DNA from: Brachyhypopomus gauderio | Lineage: Eukaryota > Chordata > Actinopteri > Gymnotiformes > Hypopomidae | Direction of reading: 5' to 3' | Length of the DNA: 64,000 nucleotides | Assembly: GCF_052324685.1 (NCBI RefSeq) | Contig: NC_135213.1 | Coordinates: 39,209,490 to 39,273,489, forward strand | Part shown: positions 22,137 to 33,712 of the stretch, piece by piece | Position numbering within the stretch: position 1 is the first letter of the stretch | Layout: each line of letters starts with the position of its first letter | The notes under the pieces: model-generated | Told to the model about the DNA's origin: nothing | Databases searched by the model: none | The model's input: the letters and a program-made list of their open reading frames with translations, nothing else | Made by a program: the position numbers and the translations under genes

Positions 22137-22478
22137 TGTAAAAGTGTATCACAGATGGTCCACTGGTCCAGCTTGACTGCGCTGCTCGTATTTGCTGTAA
22201 TCAAACGGGTCCGTTGGAGTGAACGGAGATGGCGCGACTCTCTCTCTATATGGTTCTGGTTCAGAGGGACTAGGCAGGGGACGAGGTCTAGGAGGAGATC
22301 AGAGGTCGGTACACGGGGAAGGCAGTAACACGGAGAGACCGCTCGGTACGTGGCATGGCACCAATACTTCACAAGAAGAGTGAGGGGGAAGATTAAATAG
22401 TTGCGATGGGGAGGCGCGATGAGCGGCAGGTGAACCGCATCTACACGGAGATCATGTGCGGTTCCTCACACTTTCACT

Positions 22479-23030
22479 TCAGTGCTTGAACCATTTTCGC
22501 CATATGCTCCTCCACCATCGTCCCAGAGTTCTCTTCTCAGAGCCCTCAGCTCTCTTTATCTTTTCATTCTCCTTCATCTTTTGTCTAAGTTCTTCTACTT
22601 CACTCAGTCGTGCCTTTTCATTTTCCTGGTAGAAGAAGATCTCGTGCCTAAGCTTGATCTTCTCCAGCTCCTCCCTCGCTGTGTACTCGGCGAACCTTCT
22701 CATCTCCTTTATACACGCCTCCTCCATTAGCTTCCTCTCCTCTTCGATGACCCTCTTTTCATCCTCCAGTTCCTTAAGTCTGTTCTTCATTTCTTCTCTC
22801 TCTCTTGCCCACTCCTTTTCCATCTTCTTGTACTCACTGACCATCTCTTTGTTTTGTATTTTCTCTGTGTCTACTCGATCTGTGGCTTTCTTAATCTTGG
22901 ATATCATATTATCAATTCTCATGTTGAACATCTCCTCCTGTTCACTCAGCGTCTGTGTGTAATCCTTTGTTTGTTCCTCACTTCTTTTCAGAATTTCACT
23001 TTCCATCTCAGTCTGTATACTGCAGTCCAT
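22479..23030 (-). CDS. Coiled-coil protein with Trp/Arg/Lys-rich tail, A1 (183 aa)
   Basis: Single open frame starting MDCSIQTEMESEILKRSEEQ. Residues about 10-165 are charged heptad repeat (Glu/Lys/Arg with Leu/Met/Ile) and should form a long coiled coil. The end GRWWRSIWRKWFKH is short, cationic and amphipathic, with four Trp, so membrane contact is plausible. There is no signal peptide. A TATA box lies 135 bp upstream on the same strand (23165-23157). It lacks 29 residues present in the B form before the tail. Open in all four copies in the window. I do not recognise the family; a coiled-coil tail of an immune GTPase-like protein is one guess without motif support. Confidence 0.55.
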   Translation of the reverse strand: MDCSIQTEMESEILKRSEEQTKDYTQTLSEQEEMFNMRIDNMISKIKKATDRVDTEKIQNKEMVSEYKKMEKEWAREREEMKNRLKELEDEKRVIEEERKLMEEACIKEMRRFAEYTAREELEKIKLRHEIFFYQENEKARLSEVEELRQKMKENEKIKRAEGSEKRTLGRWWRSIWRKWFKH

Positions 23031-23156
23031 CTTCTTTCTTATAACTCTCCACTGTCCACTACTGTGTTAATTAGTTGTATGTTCAGCTGTGATGCTGTAC
23101 AGTCTTTCCTTTTTCTCTACAAATATCACACTGGTGTCGACTGCCTTGACGTGCGG

Positions 23157-23165
23157 CCTTATATA
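23157..23165 (-). promoter_or_regulatory. TATA box of the A1 module
   Basis: TATATAAGG on the minus strand, 135 bp before the ATG at 23030. The identical box is kept in the other three modules at 38624-38632, 53986-53994 and 62136-62144. Confidence 0.55.
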
Positions 23166-23474
23166 CGTTCGGTTATGTTGTGTTATGTCGTTACTATAGA
23201 AACGAGAAGGGTAACGCTGCAGGCCGGAGCCCCGGTGGGCGTGGGTAAAGGGCGGAGCATGTGTCAATCATTTTCGACTGCAGCCAATCAGATACTAGAC
23301 TTTTGTTGGCAATCAATTTTCATTAAGCCAATTATCAGCCAGAGTTAGCTGTCAATCATTTTTTACTGCAGCCAATCATCTTAACAGATCTGCCAAAAGA
23401 AGGCGGAAACTGCACGGAGAATCTCTTTAAACAGAAGTATATGCCGCTCTTACACAAAAGTAGCTGAATAAAAA

Positions 23475-24338
23475 CTAGTGGTGGGCCGTTAACGGCATTA
23501 ACGGCGGTCGTTAATTTGATACTCTTATCGGGCGATATAAAAAATATCGCCGTTAATCTATTCTTAAAGTTGGGTTGGGAACTGGGTCAAAATGGGTAAG
23601 CAAACTACGATGACTTTCAACTTGATAGTTGAGCTCGGCTGTATTCCTAACCAAATTGCACAGTAGGGGCGAGAACGAGTTTTCAAACCTGTGAATTACA
23701 AATCGTACGTGTGTTTACATGGATGCGGCCACAAAGTCGCCAGGTTTGCTTCATGGAAAATTCATTTTTAGGAACGTAAAGTGTTACCGGAGCGGAGCTC
23801 GGAGCGGTCGTTTTCTGCATGGTCCTAGCGCTAGATTCGTCGCTATTTAAATATTTATTTTTAACCGTTTAAAACTGCAGAGGACCAAAACCGGCTTTTG
23901 AAAAAAAATTACGTAATTACAAATTACGTCCGTGAGGTTAAATGTACTAAATGTTGGCTTACATTTCAAATATCATGTTTAGCTGAATAAACATGTTATC
24001 AACCCCTTTTAATGTACAGTATGTAGGCTTACAAATTCATGTTTAACTGAATAAACCGTTGAACACGAGTAGCCTACATTTTATTGAGCATGTTTTTTTT
24101 CTTCAAGTATCAAAGTAGAACAGCTTCCTCAAGCAGTCATTGATGCATTTTGGAAACAGGAGATGAGCCCCTGGTCTAACGCACCCCCTGTATTAAGAAA
24201 CCCTATCTCAAAAACTGACTTTTAGTCATTACTTGGGTAGCACGCATATGAACCATTTTAATATAGATTAATCTAGATTAATTTCAAGAATTAAGTGAGA
24301 TTAATCTAGATTTAAAAAATTAATCTATGCCCACCCCT
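23475..24338. mobile_element. hAT-like MITE, 864 bp
   Basis: Ends tagtggtgggc and gcccacccct are inverted. An 8-bp flank duplication AATAAAAA/AATAAAAC (23467-23474, 24339-24346) has one mismatch. Internal atagattaatctagattaat repeats. No transposase ORF. Shared with copy 2 (54304-55175). Confidence 0.75.
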
Positions 24339-24571
24339 AATAAAACCATTAGAAGAGCCATAACTTTAGACATTTTTAAATCAAAGTTTAAAATACTTCT
24401 CACTTGTTATTGCAAGTATTGCATCATTTGTACATCATTTGACAATAAATGACAAAATTAAACAACATTAAACAACAAACAGTATTAATACATATTTGAG
24501 TTATTTTGACAACAGAAGTTGACTTAACTTTGAAGTTCAAATGAAAAAATGTAACTCTTTGTACTTGTGCT

Positions 24572-25794
<1,223 letters not shown>

Positions 25795-26138
25795 GATTGC
25801 AACTCACCTTGAATTCCTTCATGGGTGGGGTTTATATATGCATCACAGCTGAAGCAAATGAAGGATCATTATAGAGTTCTCAAAGGCTTAGTTATGTTTC
25901 AACTCCACTTTAGTCCATAAAAACTGTCAGAAAGCTTTAAAAACAACAATATTATATAGGGGTTGAATAATTGTGACATGGCTATCTTAACAAAATATAC
26001 TGTTACACACAAATACTATATCATGCATTTTCTGTTCTGATTTTATGTATCACTCAACTCATGAAGTCATCCAAAGAAGAATCTTGCTATTTGAAAAAAC
26101 ATATATTGATAAATCTTTAAAATCTTTGGGGGGTTGAA

Positions 26139-26140
<2 letters not shown>

Positions 26141-26200
<60 letters not shown>
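26141..26200. repeat. (TA)n array left of the BEL/Pao element
   Basis: About 60 bp of TA dinucleotides, the left half of the array into which the retrotransposon inserted. Confidence 0.9.
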
Positions 26201-26203
<3 letters not shown>

Positions 26204-26801
26204 TGTCCTCTGCATATGTATGATATACAACCTGACAGACAGATAAACGCTCTCCTGGCATCAGGACTCTGAAGACATTTGACTTTTATCCACAGGTTTA
26301 TTGATGTCACAAGGAAAGGTGAAACTGAAAAATATGGACAACAATCAGCACTATGTTGGTTATACATACTGATATGCAGTAATTCCATTGATACATTGCA
26401 TTATAAACATAGCATGTAGCTAACGCTTCTATTGCTGTGTACGCCGAGTAGCCGCGTAGCGGTTAGCATCGGTAGCTCAACCAATAATATGCATCAGACA
26501 TACAGGAAACATACAGTCAACAAAATATTGGTCTATAGTTGTAGACTAAAAGATAAAATGAACTATACATACCCACGATGCTTTCAATGACATGAGATGC
26601 ATGTATACGTAACTGGATTAATACAGACACATTTAACCGTTGCTGTCTCCCTCTCTCTGCTTAACTCTCTCACTAATGATTATGCACATGAACTAATTTG
26701 CTAATACTGACCCCTGTGGTTCTTGAGTGAATTACAACTAAGCACATAAACACAAATTGCTTAACATAGAACAAAGTTCCTAAATTAATTGTAACAGAAC
26801 A
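26201..26801 (-). repeat. BEL/Pao 3' LTR (left)
   Basis: Matches 32792-33396 in order, except that the first two bases are lost into the TA array and ct is missing in tctctcactaatgatt. Confidence 0.93.
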
Positions 26802-26851
26802 CTCCCCGTCTGGCGTGGTTACACGTCAACCAACAACTATGCTTCATATAC

Positions 26852-29800
26852 TTAGGCCTTTGGGGGAAGAAGAAGCACTATCTCTGTAACAGGCCTAAGA
26901 AAGATGGCGGTTCTTCCAGATTTGACGACCTTGACCTCAACTTGACGCACCTTCCCATCTTTGCTAGGGAATGTTCGTGTCACTAGTCCAAGAGGCCATT
27001 CATTCCTCTGTACTTGACTGTTCTTAAAAAGAATGACACTCCCTGGCTCAACATTTGGGCGAGTGGTCTGCCACTTCTTGCGCATCTGTAATGTTGGGAG
27101 GTACAGTTTTCGCCACCTGTCCCAAAAAGTATTAGATAGGTGCTGAACTTGTCTCCACTGGCGTTTGTACAAGTCTGAAATGCTGAACTCCCCAGCAGGA
27201 GCAGGAAGAACGTTCACCTTCTGAGTGAGAAGAGCTGCTGGGCTAAGTATGAAGGGATCATCAGGGTCCGTTGTCATGGGTACAAGAGGCCTGGCATTGA
27301 TAATGGCTGCTACCTCAGCCATGAAAGTGACCAGTACTTCGTGAGTAAGTTTGTCCTTCAACTGGAGGAACATAGAGTCCAGAATTCTCCTTGCAAGACC
27401 AATCATTCTTTCCCATGCTCCACCAGAATGAGAAGCATGAGGAGGGTTAAAAGTCCATGAACAGCCTTGGTCTGTTAAGTAGGTCTTCACAGCTGTATTG
27501 TCGATGTTTGAAGGTATCTTCAAGTCTTTACAAGCTCCTACAAAGTTGGTGCCACGGTCTGAGCGAATATGCTTAACTGGCCCTCGGACAGCAAGAAAGC
27601 GTCTCAGAGCATTAATGAAGCTGGATGTGTCGAGGGATTCTATGACTTCAATATGAATGGCTCTTATGCTCATGCATGTGAAGATCACAGCCCACCGTTT
27701 GCTTTGAAAAAGGCCTCCTCTGGTTCGACGTGAGGAGACGTACCATGGACCAAACACATCTAATCCAACATTTGTAAAAGGAGGATCGGTCGACAAACGA
27801 TCTACCGGAAGGCTGGCCATTTTTTGACTCTCAAGTGGAGCTCTGAGCCTTCTGCAAGTTATGCACTGATGGATGACACTGCTTACTTTTCTCTTCACTC
27901 CAACTACCCACAAGCCAGCTGAACGGATAGCTCCTTCTGTAAACAGACGACCTTGATGGTGGACCAGCTCGTGATGATGTCTGATCAGTAAAGTTGCAAT
28001 GTGATGTTTGGCAGGAACAATCAGGGGGTTTTTCTCATGCTGCTCAAGGTTTGACTGGTGAAGGCGACCTCCGACTCTCAGCAGACCATGTTCATCGACG
28101 TAGGGGTCCAGATCTTTGAGGGGACTACCTTTGGGAATTTTCTCATGCCTTTGGATGCACTCGATCTCTTGGCAGTAGACTTCCCGTTGTACTGCTTGAA
28201 TAATGATCATCGAAGCTTGATTGGCTTCATCAGCTGTACAATTGGCATTGCAGTAATGCCAGCCTTTGCATGAGATGGTTTTCTCCCGGGTAGCATTGAA
28301 AAGTGTAGCTATGTGTATAAGGCGAGTAACGGCACGATTTAGTGACTTCCAGGAAGAGAACTTAGTGAATCGTTGGGAATCTAGCTGTTTAAAAGATGTT
28401 GTCGTGCTTAGAGTGGACACTAAAGGCCGGATGTCTGGGTCTGAGCTTGGGTCAACAAGATCAAAGATATCCTTAGAGATATTTGGCTGTGGTTCAGTCA
28501 GAAATTTAGGTCCACTTAACCAGTTTACCTTTTGTAAGTGGCCTGCAAGGACAGAACGTGTTGCATGATCTGCGGGGTTCTTGTCTGTTGGCACATAGCG
28601 CCACTGGTCTGGGTGAGAGGATCTTCGAATACGAAGAATCCGGTTACTAACATAGACATAAAAGCGCCTTGTTTCATTACTAATATAACCCAGAACCACT
28701 TTGCTGTCTGAGTAATAGGTTGTGGCGTCGAGACGAAGATCTAGCTCTGTTGAGATCAAGTCTGCCAGTTCCACAGCAAGCACTGCCGCACAGAGTTCTA
28801 GTCTCGGAATTGTGTGTTCAGGTCGGGGTGCCAGCTTGGCTTTCCCCATTACAAACCCGGCGTGACTGTTGCCAGCAGTGTCCGTGATTTTCAGATATGC
28901 CACTGCAGCAATAGCTTTGGTTGAGGCATCAGAGAAGACGCACAGTTCTCTCTTGACGGCAGCTGAAATTGAGGTACTTGTATAGGGCCTCGAAATGGAA
29001 AGATTTGACAGCTCTGCTAAAGAGGTTCTCCACGAGAGCCACAACTCCTCCATTTCTTTAGACAACGGTGCATCCCAGTCGCCATTTTCAGTAGTAAGCT
29101 CCCTAAGGATAGCCTTGCCTTGGATAGTAACTGGTGCTACAAACCCAAGAGGATCATAGAGGCTGTTGATCGTGGATAAGACTCCTCGCCGAGTGGAAGG
29201 TTTGATCTCGTCAGAGACATTGAAAAGAAAGCAGTCAGTCTGTAGGTTCCAGTTGAGTCCAAGACTGCGTTGCACTGGCAGCATGTCTACACCAAGGTCC
29301 AAATCTTTAAGGTCACTTGCATGGTCACCCGATGGAAAGGCTTCCATGACCTCTTTGCTGTTTGAAGCAATCTTGTGTAGCCTCAAGTTGGATCTAGAGA
29401 GAACGTCTTGCGTTTTCTTTAGTAATTCAATAGCGGCTTCGGCAGAATGCAGGGACTTTAACCCGTCATCTACATAGAAGTCGCGCATAACAAAATGCTT
29501 GACATCAGGGTCTACCTGGAGGTGATCACCCTGCACAGACTGATGTAGGCAATGTATGGCCACTGCAGGTGAGGGGCTATTACCAAAAACATGAACCCGC
29601 ATGCGATAGTCCACAATGTCTTTGGAAAGGTCATTCTCTAAATACCAGAGGAAACGAAGGTAATTCCTGTCGTCTTCCTTCACCAAAAAGCAATAGAACA
29701 TCTGTTCTATGTCTGTTGTGAAGGCAATTGCTTCTCGTCTGAAACGTATCAGTACACCAAGCAGTGTGTTATTCAGGTCGGGCCCAGTTAGCAGCACATC

Positions 29801-32671
29801 ATTGAGCGATACACCATTGTATTTGGCACTGGAATCGAACACTACTCGGATCTGTTTTGGTTTTTTTGGGTGGTACACTCCAAATGTTGGCAAGTACCAT
29901 CGTTCTTCTTCCTCTCTGAGAGGGGGGGCTAACTCAGCATGGCCCTTCCTTAATATCTTATCCATAAAGCTGAGGAAGTGTTCTCTCATTTCAGTTTTCT
30001 TTTCCAAGTTGCGTCTGAGAGACATGAGACGGTTCAGCGCTTGAGGCCTATTGTTGGGGAGCTGCTGTCGTGGACTTTTAAAGGGTAATGGTGCTATCCA
30101 ACTGTTGTTTGAATCTCTCTTTAGTCCTTCTTTCATTATTTTCATGAAGGATGCGTCCTGGATTGAGAAGGCTATCTTGTTGTCATCTTTCGTCCTTCTA
30201 AACACTGTGCATCCAATATGGTCAGACTCACAGATAAGTTTCTCCTCAGGCAATGTCAGTAGGCTTTGGTCGTCACTGCATTTTTCTTTAATATGGAACG
30301 TATTTGGACATGGTTCAAAGAGCGTAGGGCGCACTGGCTCTGTGGCGCTTGTGTAAAAGGTGGTGACTGTTTGTGGTGTGTGGACACCTCTCAGGCATAC
30401 GTTGCCTACAATGACCCACCCCAGATCCAGCTTCTGTGCATAAGGTAGGTCATGTGGACCATTCACCTGTCTGCGGACTTTGTGCACCCTAATAATGTCT
30501 CGACCTAAGAGAAGCATAATTGGGGCTTGTGGATCGAGGTCTGGGATGAACTGCGCTACTGACTTGAGGTGTGAATGATGAAGAGCTGCACTGGGGGTTG
30601 GAATCTCATCTCTATTATTCGGAATGTCATTACATTCTATGAGACTGGGCAATGAGATGCAGACGGTTCCATCCAAAGATTCCACTTCATAGCCACTGGC
30701 TCGCCTTCCTACTAATTCTTTAACTCCTGCACATGTTCTCAATGTATAAGGAGCATTTGGACTTTGGTCATTAAATACCTCAAAGAACTGTGATCGAACT
30801 AGTGATCTATTGCTCTGCTCATCTAGAATTGCGTACAGTTTCACTGCTTTGTTCCTGTGTCCAGCAGGATAAATCTTCCCAAGACATATTTTGGAGCAGG
30901 ATCGGTCTGTCAAATCACCACCACAAACCTCTGTGCATTTAGTGGTGACAAGAGATTGTGGTGTAGCTCCCTCTTCCTCCCCGCCATGCTCTGGAGTGGG
31001 GTCTGCTCTTCCCTTCCAGGGTGCAGGTCCTGGGTGAAGCGCTGTGTGATGTCTTTCACTTTTGCATTCGGAACATTGAATTTTGACTTTGCAGTTCCTT
31101 GCGATATGTGATGAAGAACAACATTTAAAGCACATATTATTCTCCTTTAGAAATGTCTTACGATCATCAATGGGCTTTTCTCGGAAGGCACGGCATTTAC
31201 TCAGAGGATGCGGTTTTCTATGAATGGGGCACAGCTCATCGCAATTCTGAGATATTGTTGGAGGCTCTAGGGAATCGGAAGTGGCCGTAGGAAGTATCTC
31301 TGTTTTATGCACGGAGACTTCTCTTCGTTTGTTTACTTTCCAGAGGGCATTTTCCGTCTTTGAAACGCTGTCTGTGCGAGAAATGAAGTTGAAGCTCGGG
31401 TCGTTTCCAATGCTAGCCTCTTGGCTAACAAAGGCGACAAAGTAAGTAAAAGGAGGATAGGGAACATGCCATTGTCGCTTATAAGCTGCACCTACTGATG
31501 CCCACTTTTCTTGCAAATGGAACGGCAGCTTCTGAACGATAGGGTTTACGCCTCTAGCCGTATCAAGATAAGAGAGACCAGGCAAGTCGCCTTCATCTTT
31601 GGCTGACTGAAGTTCCATTAACAGATCACTCAGCTTTGTTAATTTAAAGTAATCTCGGTTTGATATTCTTGGAAAGGCATCAATGCGTTTGAACAAAGCC
31701 TCTTCTATTACTTCTGTTGAGCCGTAAGTTTGTTCAAGTCTACCCCATATCATAGCCAAACCTGCCTTTGGATGGTTAATATGTATTGCTCTTATCTGTT
31801 CAACCTGTTCTGCTGACTCTTTGCCTAGCCATTTGAGTAGAAGATCCATCTCTTCACTGGGGGTTAGGTTTAAACCGCTGATAGCATTCTGAAAGGAACG
31901 TTTCCAAGCTCTGTAATTCTGTGGTTTGTCATTGAATTGGAGTAACCCAGTAGCCACAAGCTCACGACGAGCGAGGTATCTAACAAAGTCATTCATGTTT
32001 GTGTCATTATCATTAACGTGTTGGGGTATAGGATTGGATGAGGAGGTAGGACGACTTTTGTTATTCTGAGATGTGAAATGTTGCATTGAGAAGCCATGGT
32101 TGTTTTCAAGCCTAGCGCTATGTGGTTCATGGACATTTCCATCTTCAGCAAGAAGGTGTTTTCGTGTATTCAAATTAAATGTTTGGGAAGTGGTGTTGAT
32201 CTGAGAAAATGGTTTGGCTTCAGGTCTGAGAATTGAGGGTGGAACCCTGTAGTCTGAGGTTGGTTCTGATTTTACTGAGGCACCATCCTCATTTAAATGG
32301 GTTTCCGTCTCTTGCACTATGGCTTGTTCAGTCACATACTGTTCAGTACGTTGTGCATTTTTCAAGGAAATAGAATTTAAGCTTAACCTGCAACTAAGTT
32401 TCTCACTATCAGAATCAACAGCAGCTTCGAGTGTTTCTGCTTCAGCAATGGCTGCTGCAGCCTCTTTCTTATAATTCAGAATTTCCATGGATGCTTCCAA
32501 CTTAGCTTTCTCTAGCTTTAGGTTAATTTCTTCCTCAGCATAGGAAAGACGTACCTTTGCTGCTTCTGCTCTTGCTCTTGCCTTGGCTGCAGCGGACCCA
32601 GTTGACATACTTGATCGTACAGATGAACATGAGGCATGAGAGCGTGTCTTTAACGAAGACGTTTCCTCCAT
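26852..32671 (-). CDS. BEL/Pao Gag-Pol polyprotein (1939 aa), intact frame
   Basis: Domains by residue: Ala/Glu-rich coiled coil about 30-85; Gag with a CCHC zinc knuckle at 514-527 (CFKCCSSSHIARNC); a retropepsin-like region about 610-735 where the usual catalytic motif place reads LDEQSN, and LLLGRDII follows; reverse transcriptase about 920-1110 with TTDIEQMF (Asp987) and YVDD at 1066-1069; RNase H with FSDAS (Asp1247), RLELCA (Glu1292) and YSDSK (Asp1322); integrase zinc-binding His/Cys pair region 1566-1606 (HQCITC); integrase core Asp1638 (VGLDVFGP), Asp1705 (RSDRGTNF) and Glu1754 (GAWERM); a C-terminal domain after 1830. Length and order match Pao-type elements of vertebrates. No stop or frameshift is seen. 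Confidence 0.95.
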   Translation of the reverse strand: MEETSSLKTRSHASCSSVRSSMSTGSAAAKARARAEAAKVRLSYAEEEINLKLEKAKLEASMEILNYKKEAAAAIAEAETLEAAVDSDSEKLSCRLSLNSISLKNAQRTEQYVTEQAIVQETETHLNEDGASVKSEPTSDYRVPPSILRPEAKPFSQINTTSQTFNLNTRKHLLAEDGNVHEPHSARLENNHGFSMQHFTSQNNKSRPTSSSNPIPQHVNDNDTNMNDFVRYLARRELVATGLLQFNDKPQNYRAWKRSFQNAISGLNLTPSEEMDLLLKWLGKESAEQVEQIRAIHINHPKAGLAMIWGRLEQTYGSTEVIEEALFKRIDAFPRISNRDYFKLTKLSDLLMELQSAKDEGDLPGLSYLDTARGVNPIVQKLPFHLQEKWASVGAAYKRQWHVPYPPFTYFVAFVSQEASIGNDPSFNFISRTDSVSKTENALWKVNKRREVSVHKTEILPTATSDSLEPPTISQNCDELCPIHRKPHPLSKCRAFREKPIDDRKTFLKENNMCFKCCSSSHIARNCKVKIQCSECKSERHHTALHPGPAPWKGRADPTPEHGGEEEGATPQSLVTTKCTEVCGGDLTDRSCSKICLGKIYPAGHRNKAVKLYAILDEQSNRSLVRSQFFEVFNDQSPNAPYTLRTCAGVKELVGRRASGYEVESLDGTVCISLPSLIECNDIPNNRDEIPTPSAALHHSHLKSVAQFIPDLDPQAPIMLLLGRDIIRVHKVRRQVNGPHDLPYAQKLDLGWVIVGNVCLRGVHTPQTVTTFYTSATEPVRPTLFEPCPNTFHIKEKCSDDQSLLTLPEEKLICESDHIGCTVFRRTKDDNKIAFSIQDASFMKIMKEGLKRDSNNSWIAPLPFKSPRQQLPNNRPQALNRLMSLRRNLEKKTEMREHFLSFMDKILRKGHAELAPPLREEEERWYLPTFGVYHPKKPKQIRVVFDSSAKYNGVSLNDVLLTGPDLNNTLLGVLIRFRREAIAFTTDIEQMFYCFLVKEDDRNYLRFLWYLENDLSKDIVDYRMRVHVFGNSPSPAVAIHCLHQSVQGDHLQVDPDVKHFVMRDFYVDDGLKSLHSAEAAIELLKKTQDVLSRSNLRLHKIASNSKEVMEAFPSGDHASDLKDLDLGVDMLPVQRSLGLNWNLQTDCFLFNVSDEIKPSTRRGVLSTINSLYDPLGFVAPVTIQGKAILRELTTENGDWDAPLSKEMEELWLSWRTSLAELSNLSISRPYTSTSISAAVKRELCVFSDASTKAIAAVAYLKITDTAGNSHAGFVMGKAKLAPRPEHTIPRLELCAAVLAVELADLISTELDLRLDATTYYSDSKVVLGYISNETRRFYVYVSNRILRIRRSSHPDQWRYVPTDKNPADHATRSVLAGHLQKVNWLSGPKFLTEPQPNISKDIFDLVDPSSDPDIRPLVSTLSTTTSFKQLDSQRFTKFSSWKSLNRAVTRLIHIATLFNATREKTISCKGWHYCNANCTADEANQASMIIIQAVQREVYCQEIECIQRHEKIPKGSPLKDLDPYVDEHGLLRVGGRLHQSNLEQHEKNPLIVPAKHHIATLLIRHHHELVHHQGRLFTEGAIRSAGLWVVGVKRKVSSVIHQCITCRRLRAPLESQKMASLPVDRLSTDPPFTNVGLDVFGPWYVSSRRTRGGLFQSKRWAVIFTCMSIRAIHIEVIESLDTSSFINALRRFLAVRGPVKHIRSDRGTNFVGACKDLKIPSNIDNTAVKTYLTDQGCSWTFNPPHASHSGGAWERMIGLARRILDSMFLQLKDKLTHEVLVTFMAEVAAIINARPLVPMTTDPDDPFILSPAALLTQKVNVLPAPAGEFSISDLYKRQWRQVQHLSNTFWDRWRKLYLPTLQMRKKWQTTRPNVEPGSVILFKNSQVQRNEWPLGLVTRTFPSKDGKVRQVEVKVVKSGRTAIFLRPVTEIVLLLPPKA

Positions 32672-32791
32672 GGCTGCACAGAATGGTGACGTGTTCAGGC
32701 ACCACTCTGATATTTAACGAAGAGACAAGTTATTATTGGTATCTGCCAGTTTGTATGACGTTATCCTGCCCGTTGAAGGTCGTGGTTTCAC

Positions 32792-33392
32792 TGTTCTGTC
32801 CTCTGCATATGTATGATATACAACCTGACAGACAGATAAACGCTCTCCTGGCATCAGGACTCTGAAGACATTTGACTTTTATCCACAGGTTTATTGATGT
32901 CACAAGGAAAGGTGAAACTGAAAAATATGGACAACAATCAGCACTATGTTGGTTATACATACTGATATGCAGTAATTCCATTGATACATTGCATTATAAA
33001 CATAGCATGTAGCTAACGCTTCTATTGCTGTGTACGCCGAGTAGCCGCGTAGCGGTTAGCATCGGTAGCTCAACCAATAATATGCATCAGACATACAGGA
33101 AACATACAGTCAACAAAATATTGGTCTATAGTTGTAGACTAAAAGATAAAATGAACTATACATACCCACGATGCTTTCAATGACATGAGATGCATGTATA
33201 CGTAACTGGATTAATACAGACACATTTAACCGTTGCTGTCTCCCTCTCTCTGCTTAACTCTCTCACTCTAATGATTATGCACATGAACTAATTTGCTAAT
33301 ACTGACCCCTGTGGTTCTTGAGTGAATTACAACTAAGCACATAAACACAAATTGCTTAACATAGAACAAAGTTCCTAAATTAATTGTAACAG

Positions 33393-33396
<4 letters not shown>
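32792..33396 (-). repeat. BEL/Pao 5' LTR (right)
   Basis: 605 bp with TGTTCTG..CAGAACA ends. On the minus strand it is upstream of the polyprotein. The primer binding site immediately after it (gtgaaaccacgacc) was not matched to a tRNA. Confidence 0.93.

Positions 33397-33473
<77 letters not shown>
33397..33473. repeat. (TA)n array right of the BEL/Pao element
   Basis: About 77 bp of AT dinucleotides. With 26141-26200 it makes the array split by the retrotransposon. Confidence 0.9.
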
Positions 33474-33477
<4 letters not shown>

Positions 33478-33712
33478 TGTAAATTGTTAGCGGAGGGGGG
33501 GGTGTAAATGGACACAAATTAAGTATTATATCGCGATCGATCGCCAAGTATAAACGCCTCCGCCGAGCAGAGCGTTGAGGAGCGATTTCGATTGGAGGAT
33601 CGTGCTCTCTGTCTGAGATTTTTTATTATTAATTTTTTGCTGATGCTGGTCCAGCGTGGCGCGTGCCAGTGATTATGCCTCGGCATGCCCACATGCCATA
33701 TGTTACCGAGCC
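33474..33712. repeat. Diverged partial duplicate of the unit start (1248-1325) plus unique DNA
   Basis: gagtgtaaattgttagcgga and the following atggacacaaattaagtatt match 1248-1325, with changes. The remainder up to 33712 has no recognised gene. Copy 2 equivalent at 57063-57300. Confidence 0.75.

Larger units (their letters stand above)
26201..33396 (-). mobile_element. Complete BEL/Pao LTR retrotransposon
   Basis: Two direct LTRs of about 601 and 605 bp flank a single uninterrupted polyprotein frame on the minus strand. LTR ends are TGTTCTG..CAGAACA. It is flanked by TA dinucleotides on both sides, so the target duplication cannot be told from the array. Copy 2 has only a TA array at the same place (57001-57056). 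The LTRs appear identical except for a 2-bp CT indel near 33267 and the clipped outer base pair of the left LTR. A purine stretch (agacggggag) precedes the 3' LTR. Confidence 0.95.

Noticed and set aside
22482..23348. Plus-strand Ser/Leu/Phe-rich ORFs opposite the coiled-coil ORFs
   Set aside because: They are antisense to a charged heptad repeat, which commonly leaves open hydrophobic frames. The promoter and tail support the minus strand.
26059..26388. 109-codon minus-strand ORF MELLHISMYNQ.. and its partner at 32733-32981
   Set aside because: Both lie in the two LTRs of the BEL/Pao element, partly extended by the TA array.
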